From assembly GCA_949710005.1 (NCBI GenBank), contig OX453282.1, forward strand, positions 13,144,236 to 13,208,235: DNA of 64,000 nt, in the 5' to 3' direction. This document shows positions 1-8,930 of this stretch, piece after piece. Made by a program: the position numbers and the translations under genes. Within the stretch, counting starts at the first letter, position 1. Every line of letters starts with the position of its first letter. Source of the DNA: Ricordea florida (lineage: Eukaryota; Cnidaria; Anthozoa; Corallimorpharia; Ricordeidae). A model generated the notes under the pieces. The model was not told where the DNA came from. It did no database searches and worked only from the letters and a program-made list of their open reading frames with translations.

Positions 1-1
1 G

Positions 2-82
2 GACATGTCCCAGATAAAAAGAGACGTTCGTTCAGATCTATTAAAAGAATTAACCAGGTCTACACCCGATCCCGCTCATTAA
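2..82 (+). CDS. C-terminal end of viral membrane protein (partial)
   Basis: An open frame runs from the window edge to TAA at 80-82. Its last 26 residues match the C-terminus of the 199-aa protein encoded at 59972-60571 (shared pattern DMS-I-..VR-DLLKELT). It lies just upstream of the capsid candidate, as in the right-hand module. Only the tail is in the window, so nothing can be said about the rest. After the stop, 86-97 is a perfect 12-nt palindrome (TTTCATATGAAA). Confidence 0.7.
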   Translation, partial: DMSQIKRDVRSDLLKELTRSTPDPAH

Positions 83-169
83 AAATTTCATATGAAAGAA
101 CTGATGCGGGTTGTAATTGTTTTGCGTTGATTAGAAAAGAGGTTAATTGAATTTACATCTTATTCTTAA

Positions 170-178
170 TCTAAAGAT
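170..178 (+). promoter_or_regulatory. TCTAAAGAT box upstream of capsid candidate
   Basis: TCTAAAGAT begins 37 nt before the ATG at 207. The right-hand homologue has the identical box 36 nt before its ATG, inside an otherwise diverged leader that also keeps ATTTACATCTTATTCTTA upstream. The same box at a similar distance precedes most minus-strand genes of the right module. Probably a late-type promoter core; function inferred. Confidence 0.6.
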
Positions 179-206
179 CAGATTAATTGAAAAACAAAAG
201 AATAAG

Positions 207-1811
207 ATGTTATTGGATGATTTCAAAAATCGTTATCCAAATGTTAACCTTGATAAATTTACATTTATTAATGATTCATTTGGGGGATATATTAAGTGGA
301 AAGTTAATGGAACAATAATAATGTCAAATGATGATCCTACTGGGAAAACATGGACTGAAAATCTTTCTAATAATTTGAAAACATTATTATGGCAAGATTT
401 AGGGTTAGAAAATAAAGTAAAGGTTGGTTCATTTCCAAAAAGTTTATCAATTACAAATCAAACATATCCAATACCTGGCATTAAATTCGATGACTTCGCT
501 CCTGATGTAACAAAAATGTTAAACTTTTTGGATATATATGTTTCAGATACAAAGAAATTCAATGCTCCTATGAGAAATATATTTAAATCTCAAGTTATAT
601 CGTTTTATAGTGGAAAAGAGAGTAGAACTTGGTTGAATAAACCTAATATTAATCATTGGCCGCAACAACTAAATATGGCTGTATGGTGCGCAACATCTGG
701 ATGTGGTGTAAGCCTCATTGAAAGTTTAAATTACCCTAAAGTTATTAGTAGTTTTATAAAGTTTCATGTATATTTCACAATAAGGAGGATATTGTATGAA
801 ATGAGATTGCCATTACCAGGCGAACAAACTTTTTCTTTAAAAAATAATCCATATAACAAATTAGCATATAATAGATTGTGCGCAGAATTTGGTCTTAGTA
901 ATAATCAAGACTTTAAGGGATTGAATAAACCTTTGGCAGACTTTAGATGGAAAGGCGGTGCAAACGCAGGATTAGGAGATGTATACATTAATTACGGCGA
1001 AGGATACAAACCATCGGGAGCAACTGATGGAAAAGGAGGAGGAGATCAAAATGTTAGAATTATAAGAAATTATGATCCTAAAGCTAATATATGGCCCAGT
1101 GAATCAGCAAAATTTTCTGATGATGGGGGGAAGAAAATAGATGGTAATTTAATATCATTACTTCGCAATATTGAATTTGCTGATTTCAAATATGCTTGGT
1201 TCATGCCTGAAAGCGGATATGGATTAACAAAAGCTGGTTTAGGTAGATTAAATAGATCGGTTGAAGCTTTTGTTTACTGCATATTAGGAGCGCAAGTTAA
1301 TACTAGAAACTCAATTGTGGGAGAAGGCGGCGGGGCAATAGAAACTCATCAAGAATTCTTATCCTTATTTGAGAGTAGTGTAATAGAGAATGACATTTCT
1401 AGTTCTATCCAAAGGTATCAATTAGCTGTACAGGAGGCGAAATTACGTCTTGATTTAGCAGTAGCTCCTGGTGTTTGGTTGATGCCAAGTAATATGATTA
1501 TAAATACAGAAAGTGTTATTGGATATAATAATAAATTAAAGTTGGCAAATGAAGATATGAAATTTGGAATAAATAATTCATTAAATACTGAAACAAAAAC
1601 TGTTGGAATAAGTCATAGTTTAGGAACTACAAAGGTTTTGTTGCCTTATAAAACTGAAAACAAACCAAAACCAATAATTACAACAGAAACAACAGAAACA
1701 ACAGAAAAAGATGAAATTAAACCAGAAAATAATGATACAACCACACATCAAAGTAATCTTATATTTTTTATAATTTTAGGAGGTGGATTATCTTGGTTTT
1801 TATTTCGCTAA
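207..1811 (+). CDS. Candidate major capsid protein, left copy (534 aa)
   Basis: Full-length homologue of the protein at 58259-59869. The frame is open from 147, but I start it at 207 because the homology (NKM then L..F..RYP.....KF) begins there in both copies and the TCTAAAGAT box sits 37 nt upstream. Visible features: a Trp/Cys-rich conserved block WPQQLNMAVWC at residues ~151-161, Gly-rich loops at ~250-300, the strongly conserved AFVYCxLGAQVNTR and LDLAVAPGVWLMPSN blocks, a Thr/Glu/Lys-rich linker, and a C-terminal hydrophobic segment ending in FLFR. Size and position beside a penton-like gene suit a double-jelly-roll capsid protein of a polinton-like virus, but no motif proves this. A C-terminal membrane anchor is odd for such a capsid protein, so another structural or membrane role is possible. 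I see no frame breaks. Confidence 0.5.
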   Translation: MLLDDFKNRYPNVNLDKFTFINDSFGGYIKWKVNGTIIMSNDDPTGKTWTENLSNNLKTLLWQDLGLENKVKVGSFPKSLSITNQTYPIPGIKFDDFAPDVTKMLNFLDIYVSDTKKFNAPMRNIFKSQVISFYSGKESRTWLNKPNINHWPQQLNMAVWCATSGCGVSLIESLNYPKVISSFIKFHVYFTIRRILYEMRLPLPGEQTFSLKNNPYNKLAYNRLCAEFGLSNNQDFKGLNKPLADFRWKGGANAGLGDVYINYGEGYKPSGATDGKGGGDQNVRIIRNYDPKANIWPSESAKFSDDGGKKIDGNLISLLRNIEFADFKYAWFMPESGYGLTKAGLGRLNRSVEAFVYCILGAQVNTRNSIVGEGGGAIETHQEFLSLFESSVIENDISSSIQRYQLAVQEAKLRLDLAVAPGVWLMPSNMIINTESVIGYNNKLKLANEDMKFGINNSLNTETKTVGISHSLGTTKVLLPYKTENKPKPIITTETTETTEKDEIKPENNDTTTHQSNLIFFIILGGGLSWFLFR

Positions 1812-1858
1812 TGTTTTGATTATATAAATCTAAAGATGAATAAAATGTAATCAAAACA
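1812..1858 (+). terminator. Hairpin after capsid-candidate stop, enclosing next promoter
   Basis: TGTTTTGATTA (1812-1822) and TAATCAAAACA (1848-1858) form a perfect 11-bp stem starting one base after the TAA. The 25-nt loop holds TCTAAAGAT at 1829-1837, 32 nt before the ATG of the penton-like gene. The right module has the same arrangement with a 12-bp stem (58213-58258). It probably acts both as a 3'-end signal and as promoter region; the function is inferred. Confidence 0.6.
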
Positions 1859-1860
1859 AT

Positions 1861-2496
1861 ATGTTCAGTATTACAATGTATGATTCAGAAACAAGGATTT
1901 ATTTAGATCCACCAATAAAATATGTTAGTGAATTACAACTACTTGATTGTAATATAAAACCCGAAAGATTGATTAATTTTAAGGATCAGCAGATATTAAC
2001 CGATGAAAAGCAGGGGTTAGTTTTAAGAATGCCGCCTGGTATATATTCATTGGTTGATATTCAATCAATTTTTCATAATTATACTGATAATCTAAAGATA
2101 ACAATAAATGGTAATAATAATGTTGGTTATCTATTTTCAAATAAGAACCATAACATTAAACTTACTAGAGATTTACAAGTTAATTTAGGTTTGCCTGAAA
2201 TTATAAAACCGCGAAAAATATACTCAATAAATATAAATATTAAGGAACCATTGAGGCTTATGTGTAGTATAGTTGATAATAGAATGTCATATATGAATAA
2301 TGGTAAAAAAGGAGAAGATGTAAAACTCGTGCCATCAAATTTACTAGCAAACATACCATCAAAAGATTATCCAACAATTCCAGTTAGAAAATATGATACC
2401 TTAATAAATCATTTTGATTTAGCAATATTAGACTCTGAATGGAAAAAAATTGATTTAGGAGGATCTCCAATAACTTTAAGTTTAAGATTTAGATAA
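1861..2496 (+). CDS. Penton-like minor capsid protein candidate, left copy (211 aa)
   Basis: Same length as the right-hand copy at 57574-58209 and similar throughout. It starts M-[FL]-SITMYDSETRIYLDPP. Other conserved blocks are PG-YSL-DIQSIF, EPLRLMCSIVDNR-SYMNN and a C-terminal DSEW/DNEW..DL.GSPIT.SLRFR. The predicted pattern is short beta strands with few helices. The small size, beta-rich character, position after the capsid candidate and SPIT-type C-terminus fit the single-jelly-roll penton family of polinton-like viruses. That is family recall, not proof. The ATG follows the box at 1829-1837 by 32 nt. The gene ends 8 nt before the 2504-2532 hairpin and converges with the broken gene at 2557-3177. 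Confidence 0.5.
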   Translation: MFSITMYDSETRIYLDPPIKYVSELQLLDCNIKPERLINFKDQQILTDEKQGLVLRMPPGIYSLVDIQSIFHNYTDNLKITINGNNNVGYLFSNKNHNIKLTRDLQVNLGLPEIIKPRKIYSININIKEPLRLMCSIVDNRMSYMNNGKKGEDVKLVPSNLLANIPSKDYPTIPVRKYDTLINHFDLAILDSEWKKIDLGGSPITLSLRFR

Positions 2497-2503
2497 ATTT
2501 TTT

Positions 2504-2532
2504 GTTATGTAACATTTATTGAGTTATATAAC
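2504..2532. terminator. Convergent-gene hairpin GTTATGTAAC/GTTATATAAC
   Basis: GTTATGTAAC (2504-2513) and GTTATATAAC (2523-2532) pair over 10 bp with one G-U, with a 9-nt loop. It lies between the stop codons of the penton-like gene (+) and the broken 206-codon gene (-). The equivalent right-hand site (57524-57555) lies between the homologous pair. Likely transcript 3'-end signal. Confidence 0.6.
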
Positions 2533-2556
2533 ATAATTAAATAAAAATTATTTACT

Positions 2557-3177
2557 TTATATCCATCTTTCTTCCAAATCTCTTAACTCTTCAAAATCTA
2601 AATATCTACTTGGCTGCCATACTGATTCGACTATTTCATCATGTAATTTTTTATAGAATTTGTTTTTATGATTTATTTTATATTCATTTAAATCAGCTTC
2701 TACGATTAATTTTTCTATTACAAAATTTTTATCAAATAAATCAATTCTACATTCTTCGTCGTAATAAGCGAGATAAACTCCATTTTCATAAAAATAATTA
2801 AGTTCATTTATGTTTGTAATAATTTCACCATGACATGGATCAACATCATATTCATATGCATATTCAAAAAAATCTTCATTTGATTCTTTTAAATTTTTTT
2901 TAACAAATTTATTAGTGTTAATACCACCAACACCAAAACCTGTGTTTTTTCTAAAATTAATATTATGTTCAAAATCATAATTTTTATTATAATATTCTAC
3001 ACAAAAATTTAGTAAATTAAACGGAAAATCTCCATAAAGATATTTATTTTACTCATAATCAAAAAAATATTCCCTATTTTTTGTTAAATTTTTTAATAGG
3101 TCTTCTTTTATTTCATCTATAAAATCACAAATACAAAGATTTTTATAATTTTTATATTTAATACTTAATAACGACAT
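2557..3177 (-). pseudogene. Left copy of unknown 209-aa viral protein, one nonsense codon
   Basis: A 207-codon frame on the minus strand that matches the intact gene at 56890-57519 from start to stop. The only damage I see is an in-frame TAA at 3049-3051 (codon 43); the frame stays open on both sides and ends in TAA at 2557-2559. Shared blocks include IKEDLLK.L.KNREY, VEYYNKNYDF, GFGVGGINTNKF or FGVGGINTNKF, and YEN.VYLAY.D.EC.I. Function unknown; it looks like a small soluble acidic protein without membrane segments. The stop may be recent decay, a sequencing error, or a sign that this copy is inactive. It diverges from nothing upstream except the Cys/His-repeat gene, which runs the same way. 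Confidence 0.7.
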
Positions 3178-3225
3178 TATTTATTTATTTATTATTTTTA
3201 TTTATTAAAATCATAATTATATTTT

Positions 3226-3255
3226 GTTATGTAACCATTATTATAGTTATATAAC
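3226..3255. terminator. Hairpin after Cys/His-repeat gene
   Basis: GTTATGTAAC (3226-3235) and GTTATATAAC (3246-3255) form a 10-bp stem with a 10-nt loop, about 60 nt downstream of the stop of the minus-strand gene at 3318-3914 and upstream of the next minus-strand gene. The right-hand equivalent at 56820-56848 has one mismatch and sits 8 nt after the stop. Confidence 0.55.
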
Positions 3256-3317
3256 ATAATTATATTCCATCAATATTCATCCCATAACTCATAATTTAAA
3301 TAACACCAATGTAATAA

Positions 3318-3914
3318 TCACCTACATTCTTTACAAATTGATTTATGGTTGCCATGTTCACATATTTGTGAACCCCCACATTCTTTACAATGAGCCCTTT
3401 GTTTATCATGAAAACATATTTGCGAACCTCCACATTCTTTACAGTATGACTTATTTCTTCCATGAATGCATATTTGTGAACCATCACATAATTTACAAAA
3501 AAAATTTTGTCTTCCATGAACACATATTTGTGTTCCATCACAATCTTTACAATATGCTTTCTTTTTATTATGTATACATAATTTAGTCATTCCACATTCT
3601 TTACAATGCGCTTTCTGTCTATCATGCTCACATATTTGAGAACCTCTACAACTTTTACATTGATATTTTATTTTTCCATGAATGCATATTTTTGACCCTC
3701 CACAATCTTTACAAAAATTTTTAAGCATCCCGTGTTCACAAATACAAGAACTAGTTGTAGAAATTTTTTCAATTAAATTAATAATTTCCTCCTCTTTAAA
3801 TTTTTTAAATTCATTAATAAAATCTTTTTTACGCATTTTTGATCTTCCTTTAATTTTTAACTCACTAGCAATTAGTTTTAATTTGAAAAAATGTAAATTA
3901 TTTAATTGATCCAT
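3318..3914 (-). CDS. SAP-like protein with eight CxH..CxxC repeats (198 aa)
   Basis: Residues ~8-40 (hydrophobic heptad-like leucines, then IKGRSKMRKKDFINEF) look like a SAP or Rho-N type helix-extended-helix domain, known to bind nucleic acid. Residues ~58-198 are eight tandem 18-residue units of the pattern C-x-H-x6-C-x2-C-x-G-[ST]-x-I, each able to hold one zinc ion. The right-hand homologue (56423-56812) has only four units. Cys/His repeats of this kind occur in proteins of large DNA viruses and algae as I recall, with unknown function. A TTTAAATAA box lies 39 nt upstream of the ATG. It is the innermost gene of the module in both copies. Likely nuclear or DNA-binding; inferred. Confidence 0.7.
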   Translation of the reverse strand: MDQLNNLHFFKLKLIASELKIKGRSKMRKKDFINEFKKFKEEEIINLIEKISTTSSCICEHGMLKNFCKDCGGSKICIHGKIKYQCKSCRGSQICEHDRQKAHCKECGMTKLCIHNKKKAYCKDCDGTQICVHGRQNFFCKLCDGSQICIHGRNKSYCKECGGSQICFHDKQRAHCKECGGSQICEHGNHKSICKECR

Positions 3915-4132
3915 ACTTTTTATTTTTTAATAAATATTTTTTATTTATTTAAACCCTTTTTTTGTATTCAGTTTTTCTTCAAATCTTTAACAAAATATTT
4001 AAAATTGATTTTTATTATTTATTTATTAAAATTGCGCCAGAAAATATTGTATTTATAATAAAAATCTTTAAAAAATTTAAAATTGATTTTTATTATTTAT
4101 TTATTAAAATTGCGCCAGAAACGGCCATTTAT
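3915..4132. repeat. AT-rich module edge with two 51-bp direct repeats
   Basis: AT-rich non-coding DNA. A segment of about 50 bp ending in ATTGCGCCAGAAA occurs at 3993-4043 and again at 4071-4121, a period of 78 bp. It separates the last viral gene from the Helitron-like insertion. It may be part of the virus terminus or an independent duplication. I could not match it to the sequence inside 56423. Confidence 0.5.
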
Positions 4133-6619
4133 CACTACTCGAGAGTTTTTATATATGTATATATATATATATATTCATATATATATGTTTATATATATCT
4201 ATATTTTAAAGGTGTCCGTTCGCAGGCCAGGTTACCTGGCAACATTACTCCATGTGAAATTCCGACATTACGAATTCCTTGAATGATGTTTTGAAAATAA
4301 TGCGAATTTTGTGGAAACCGATTTCACACGTCCTGGAAGTACATCCCAGCAAGAAGATCTCCGACATATACAAGAAAGAATGGTGAGAGATCGTCGTCGA
4401 GTAAGTTTGAATGCCGCACGGGAAGCGGCGACTCAAAGCAGAGATTGAGAAACGACGGTAGGGACGATAACAAGAGACATCGCAGCTAAGACAAGAACTG
4501 CTCGCTCAAAAAAAACAAAGGAATCAGCAAGGAAAAGGACCAGGAATACCATCAAGTTACCATCAAGTTAGATTGGATATTGAATTTGTTATGGATAGAA
4601 ACAAAGACTCGTTTTAGGTATACAGGACATGAGCAAGCGATTACATAACGAAATTGGCGAACAAAATTTAGCAAAATGACTTAGAACGGAAACCGAGTAG
4701 GAACGACTTCCAGCATGCAGACAGAATCAGGGCTCCTACTCCGTGTACCGGCACAGATGACGTAGCGCATTGTTTCATCATTGTGTGTAAAATTATTCAG
4801 TAACATGTTTGTTATTGTCTGGCTTTGTTTTACGTCATCTGTGCCGGTACACGGAGTAGGAGCCAGAATCAGAAGGCGAACGACAAAACAGATTACCATA
4901 TCGTCGTGAAAAAAGTGCCAGGAAAGGGGAAACAGAAACCAACCGCAAAGAAATGAAAGATGACACTCACGTAGTATTAATACTGCAATGAGAATGCAAG
5001 TAGGTATTTTTCGTAGTGAAACGTTTGCCTTCCATTTGAAAGAAATTCCCAATACAGAGATTGCAGTTGTGATAGCAATTATTTATAATTATGTGATCTG
5101 ATATCATTGCAACAGTGAAAATATATTGTAGATTTGTTTGATGTAGCAGTTATGTTCAGCATTTTCAACAGAATAGATACCAAACAATAAGTTACCGGTT
5201 CTGCAATATTATCACTGTTCAATGCAATTATTTGTAAATAAAGCAGATGTCGTTACGGACTTCTGAGTAGTATTTCTCTTTGCTCTATTTCTTTGCTACA
5301 TATATGTAATACGTAATTAAAAAGTTTCGTTGGGACAGACAAGTTCCATAGCCATTTCAAAATGGGTTTTTACCTTTGAGTTCCATGCATTCCTGGGAAT
5401 TACTCTCTTAGCACCCACCCTTTTCCCACAAATGAAAAGTTAATTTAAGCCCTAATTTGCAAAATTAGACAACATCTTAACCTTTTTCCTTAATGCTGTT
5501 TAATTCATTTTAATGATGTCAAATACAAATATTTAATAACAACCACAATATGCAGTTGACCTTTTACATTGGAAAAACTCTACAAGGGAGAAACTAAAGT
5601 TTGAAATGCTAAAAGTTTTAGCTGTTTTTCTGTTTGCTGTTTTATGTATTCATTGCAAGGGTGCTGTATGTAATAACAAGTCTTTGAAGTTTCCTAAATG
5701 CCCTATGCTTTCAATCATGATTTTCCACACTAACTGTATGGACAAATGACTGCACTGGCATGATTGCCACAGGTCAGAAAATGGTAAGGGAAAAAATTCT
5801 TCAAGATCAGTGAAAAGTAAGGGAATTTCAAATCAAGTCAGGGAAAAGTGAAATTTAATACTACTAATTTATTTCTTGCCAATTCAGCTTTGGTTTGGTG
5901 TGGTCAAGAATGTGACATGAAATGTGTTGGATTGGTGGAATTAAATGACAAGCTGATTTTGGGTTTCCAAGAAAATCAATCCTTTTTCCATGAATTGGTT
6001 ATCGTAAGAAACTCAATCCACGTACACTGTATGTGACTTTCTGAAAGCATATTAAATAAATGGGTGGAGAGGTTGGTTGTGAGAGGAGGTTGGAGGTCAC
6101 TACCAGGACTAATTTGTGACTTTTCTAATTTAGTTGGTAAGGGAAATTTTACATTTGTCAGGGAAAAGTCAGGAAATTTAAAGATCTTATGGCTGTGGCA
6201 ACCATGACTAGATTCTAAGCTTAAAAGAAGAAATGGTATTGTTCAGAGTTGAGTAATTTTTACTTCCTATGATACAAACCCTATTCACAAGAAAAACAGA
6301 ATTGCATGTAGTTGTAGAGGAACAATACCTTTTCCCAGATTAGGACATACAACCCAACCCAATAACAGTATATTATGTTAAACATAAAAAATAACAATGC
6401 TAATAATAATATCAATACCAGTAATAATATTAAAAATGATAATGATAATAATACGATAATAATAATCATGATAATTGCAAAAAATGAGAAAGTACAAAAA
6501 GTAAAAATAATATAATAATAAGTAAATACGTAAATTGGGGTCTTATACCTCATAGGAAAAACCATTAGGAGTCCTTTACAAACTAGCTTCGCGGGGTTTT
6601 GCGGGAGTCGTATTTCTAG
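4133..6619 (-). mobile_element. Helitron-like non-autonomous element, copy 1
   Basis: Member of a family with six further copies or parts in 35144-51179. Reading + here it has TCGAGAGTTTTTATATATG, a (TA)n tract, AAAGGTGTCCGTTCGCAGG, about 2 kb of AT-rich non-coding DNA, and ends AAACTAGCTTCGCGGGG...TATTTCTAG followed by T. It is nearly identical to the inverted copy at 35144-37603, much closer than to the others. The outer G+C-rich hairpin end seen in full copies is missing at the left. CTAG-T ends and lack of obvious target duplication fit Helitrons, but the class is not proven. Several frames of 60-120 codons show no family and I do not call them genes. Confidence 0.6.
4731..4864. repeat. 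34-bp inverted repeat within element copy 1
   Basis: A 34-bp arm starting GGCTCCTACTCCGTGTACC (4731-4764) is repeated in perfect inversion at 4831-4864 around a 66-nt loop. The same structure is in the inverted copy (36897-36930 and 36987-37020), so it predates the duplication. It could be a small fold-back insertion. Confidence 0.8.
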
Positions 6620-6620
6620 T

Positions 6621-6886
6621 TATTTACCTAATTAGTCTATGTATTTTCCTGGTTAGCCTATATATTTACCTAATTAGTTTACCTATTTATCTCATTAGCC
6701 TATGTATTTGCCCACTTGGCCTATCTATATACCTGATTCCGTGATAACTTTACCTGATTAACTTATGTATGTACTTGATTATCATATATGCCTATTTGAT
6801 TAGTCTATGGTTTTACCTGATTACCCTATGCATCTACCTATTTAACCGTTGGGTTGATGTGATTGACCTATTTATACCTGTATTTG

Positions 6887-6917
<31 letters not shown>

Positions 6918-7545
6918 TTTGGTATATATTTGGCTAATTATCGTATTGACTAAGGGATTTTCATGATTGGCCTATTAATGTACTTGATCAGCCAACTTAT
7001 TTACTTGATTAGGCTAGAAATCTACCTAATTAGTTTATCTGTTTATCTGATTAGCCGAATTAGCCTAATTATTTACCTGATTAGTCTATGTATTTTCCTG
7101 GTTAGCCTATATATTTACCTAATTAGGTTATCTATTTATCCGATTAGCCTATGTATTTTCCTAATTAGCCTATATATTTACCTAATTAGCCTAATTATTT
7201 ACCTGATTCGCCTATGAATTTACATGATTAACACCTTAATATCCTTACCTGATTAGTCTATGTATTTGCCTAATTAGCCAATCTATTTACCTGATTGCCT
7301 GATGGATTTACCTGACTGGCCCATGATTGCCTTGATTAGCAGATGTCTTTACCTGATTAGCCTATGTATTCATAGTATTAACCTATCCGCTTTCAGGTAT
7401 TCTGAAATTTGCATCATTGGGCTATGTATTTAGCCTTTGTATTTAGCGGATTGGGCTGTGTATTTTCCTTATTAGGAGATGGGCTTAGCTGTATAGCCCA
7501 TGGATTTACTCGATTAAAGTAGATTTGGGTTATTAGGTATAGATG
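6621..7545 (+). repeat. 21-bp minisatellite block 1
   Basis: Degenerate tandem array with unit TTTACCTGATTAGCCTATGTA (one base variant shown over two parts: TTTACCTGATTAGCC, TATGTA), period 21 bp. It includes a (GTAT)n run near 6888-6917. Because 21 is a multiple of three, the array leaves open frames of repeated YLISLSI-type heptads; these are not counted as genes. Confidence 0.85.
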
Positions 7546-8930
7546 TTAAGTTATTGCGTGAAAAAAAAAATTTGCGCGGTATGTGGAGCAAAGAAAGTAC
7601 CTTCATTCGTAGATCACATGTGGATTAAGACTTAGAAAAATGATCTTTTATGGTTTAGACTCTATACGCGTTTCGCGAGGGTTAGGCTTACATGGATTTG
7701 AATTCGATTTATTGGTAAGTGTTGCTAATTTTGGAACAAGATGTAAAAGATGACTTTTCCAGGATTTGGTAATGTCCTAGGAACGGCAAATCCCTACTAC
7801 TCCTGTTGATACACCCAGGCTTACCTTAAAGTGAAAAAATTATGGCTTTGACTTACGCAATAAGACCCTGGCCTTACTAAAACCTGAGATCTCCCATGCA
7901 CTTGGATCTCTACTCGATGAGTTCCACCAGTCGTGAGTAGCGAGCCAATTCAACAGCCCTTCGCGTCATCATATTTAAATCACCTGTCCTTACAACCTTC
8001 AAACATGATCACCCCGTGCCAACTGACCCTGGACACCGATGTAGCTTCTAATATGGTCTGCGTTTCCTCCGCCAGGATGTATAGATTTTACAGCTTGTGG
8101 CCCTACCAACATACAATCTCCTGCTGTCTCTGTCGGCCACTTAGTAAGAGGAGAAATACCTCGTGGTCAGCGTCAGTGAGGACTTTTCTTGTGAGCTCCG
8201 GAAGTTCACCACCTCTCTGTTTCGAGGCAAAGTCCACTAGGTGCCTATCTCCAAATTTTTTCCAGTGGCCTCAACAGTTTTAGCGCAGTACCCCCTAGGG
8301 TCCAATCGTGGCATTTACAAGCCCTTCCCACTAGACTCCGATGATGACGCAGACCCTGTTACTCTACAACCAAGACAGTCCACCGTCCCTGCGCCTTGTC
8401 AAGTGGTTACGCGGCCTCCAGCCTATGGAAACCTCACGGTTCGACCACCTGTGCATGACTGTATACCTGCCCTGGGGCTTCCACCCAGTACTTGCAGCCA
8501 TTTTCTTACCACCCTGCTCTCCAGCCTCTCCTCCTGACTGCTCGGTTCTTTCTGATGCACCACGTAAATCTGCTGCTTTCGTTGTTGTCCGCCAACTGGG
8601 ACTTGCTCGCATTGATCCTTATCCCTTCACTTTACAGGTGTTCGTTTGTTTGAGTGTTTATATTTAGACGGACAAACCTAGGGGACAAAGGACTGCACTA
8701 GTTGTGTGTGTCTCACTGGCTTTTTACTGTTGTTCTTTTAGTTTAGGCTCAGTATGTTTCTATACTTAGTCAATTTTTTTGCGCGCACCCTCAGTTTACT
8801 TCTAAGCTTAGATGCTAGGACATAGAGAGAGAGGGCTAGGAGGAAACGTTATTTACATTGTCTGTCCAACTTCCTACTGCCGTTTCCACACCAAAATCAA
8901 GAACATCAAACTCAACTATCATCAAATACT
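7546..8930. repeat. Non-satellite block of the higher-order repeat, copy 1
   Basis: Not tandemly repeated internally and richer in G+C than its surroundings. It is repeated with high similarity at 19545-20995 and, for its first ~570 bp, at 30420-30990. A decayed zinc-ribbon coding fragment is at its start. Compared with the other two copies, about 60 bp are missing near 7570. Open frames on both strands in 7930-8670 are broken relative to the second copy. I recognise no product there. Confidence 0.65.
7572..7638 (+). pseudogene. Truncated zinc-ribbon fragment, copy 1
   Basis: Only the last part of the fragment seen at 19577-19690 is left: CAVCGAKKVPSFVDHMW, then stop. The upstream half was lost with a ~60-bp deletion next to an A-run. 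Confidence 0.5.

Noticed and set aside
147-206. N-terminal extension of the left capsid candidate, and 59870-59968 of the right
   Set aside because: The extensions are open but cover the TCTAAAGAT box and leader; similarity there is at DNA level around the box, and the first shared Met is at 207 and 59869.
3049-3051. Alternative genetic code or programmed readthrough of the TAA
   Set aside because: Only one such stop exists in the module, other genes end in TAA as normal stops, and the right copy is intact without it.
3296-3541. 81-codon minus-strand frame in the Cys/His-repeat gene
   Set aside because: A second frame kept open by the 54-bp repeat of the real gene (similarly 56610-56828).
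4681-5052. 123-codon frame, nearly identical to 36699-37070, as a conserved gene
   Set aside because: Conservation is explained by the near-identity of the two element copies; the frame runs through a fold-back and is not kept in other members.
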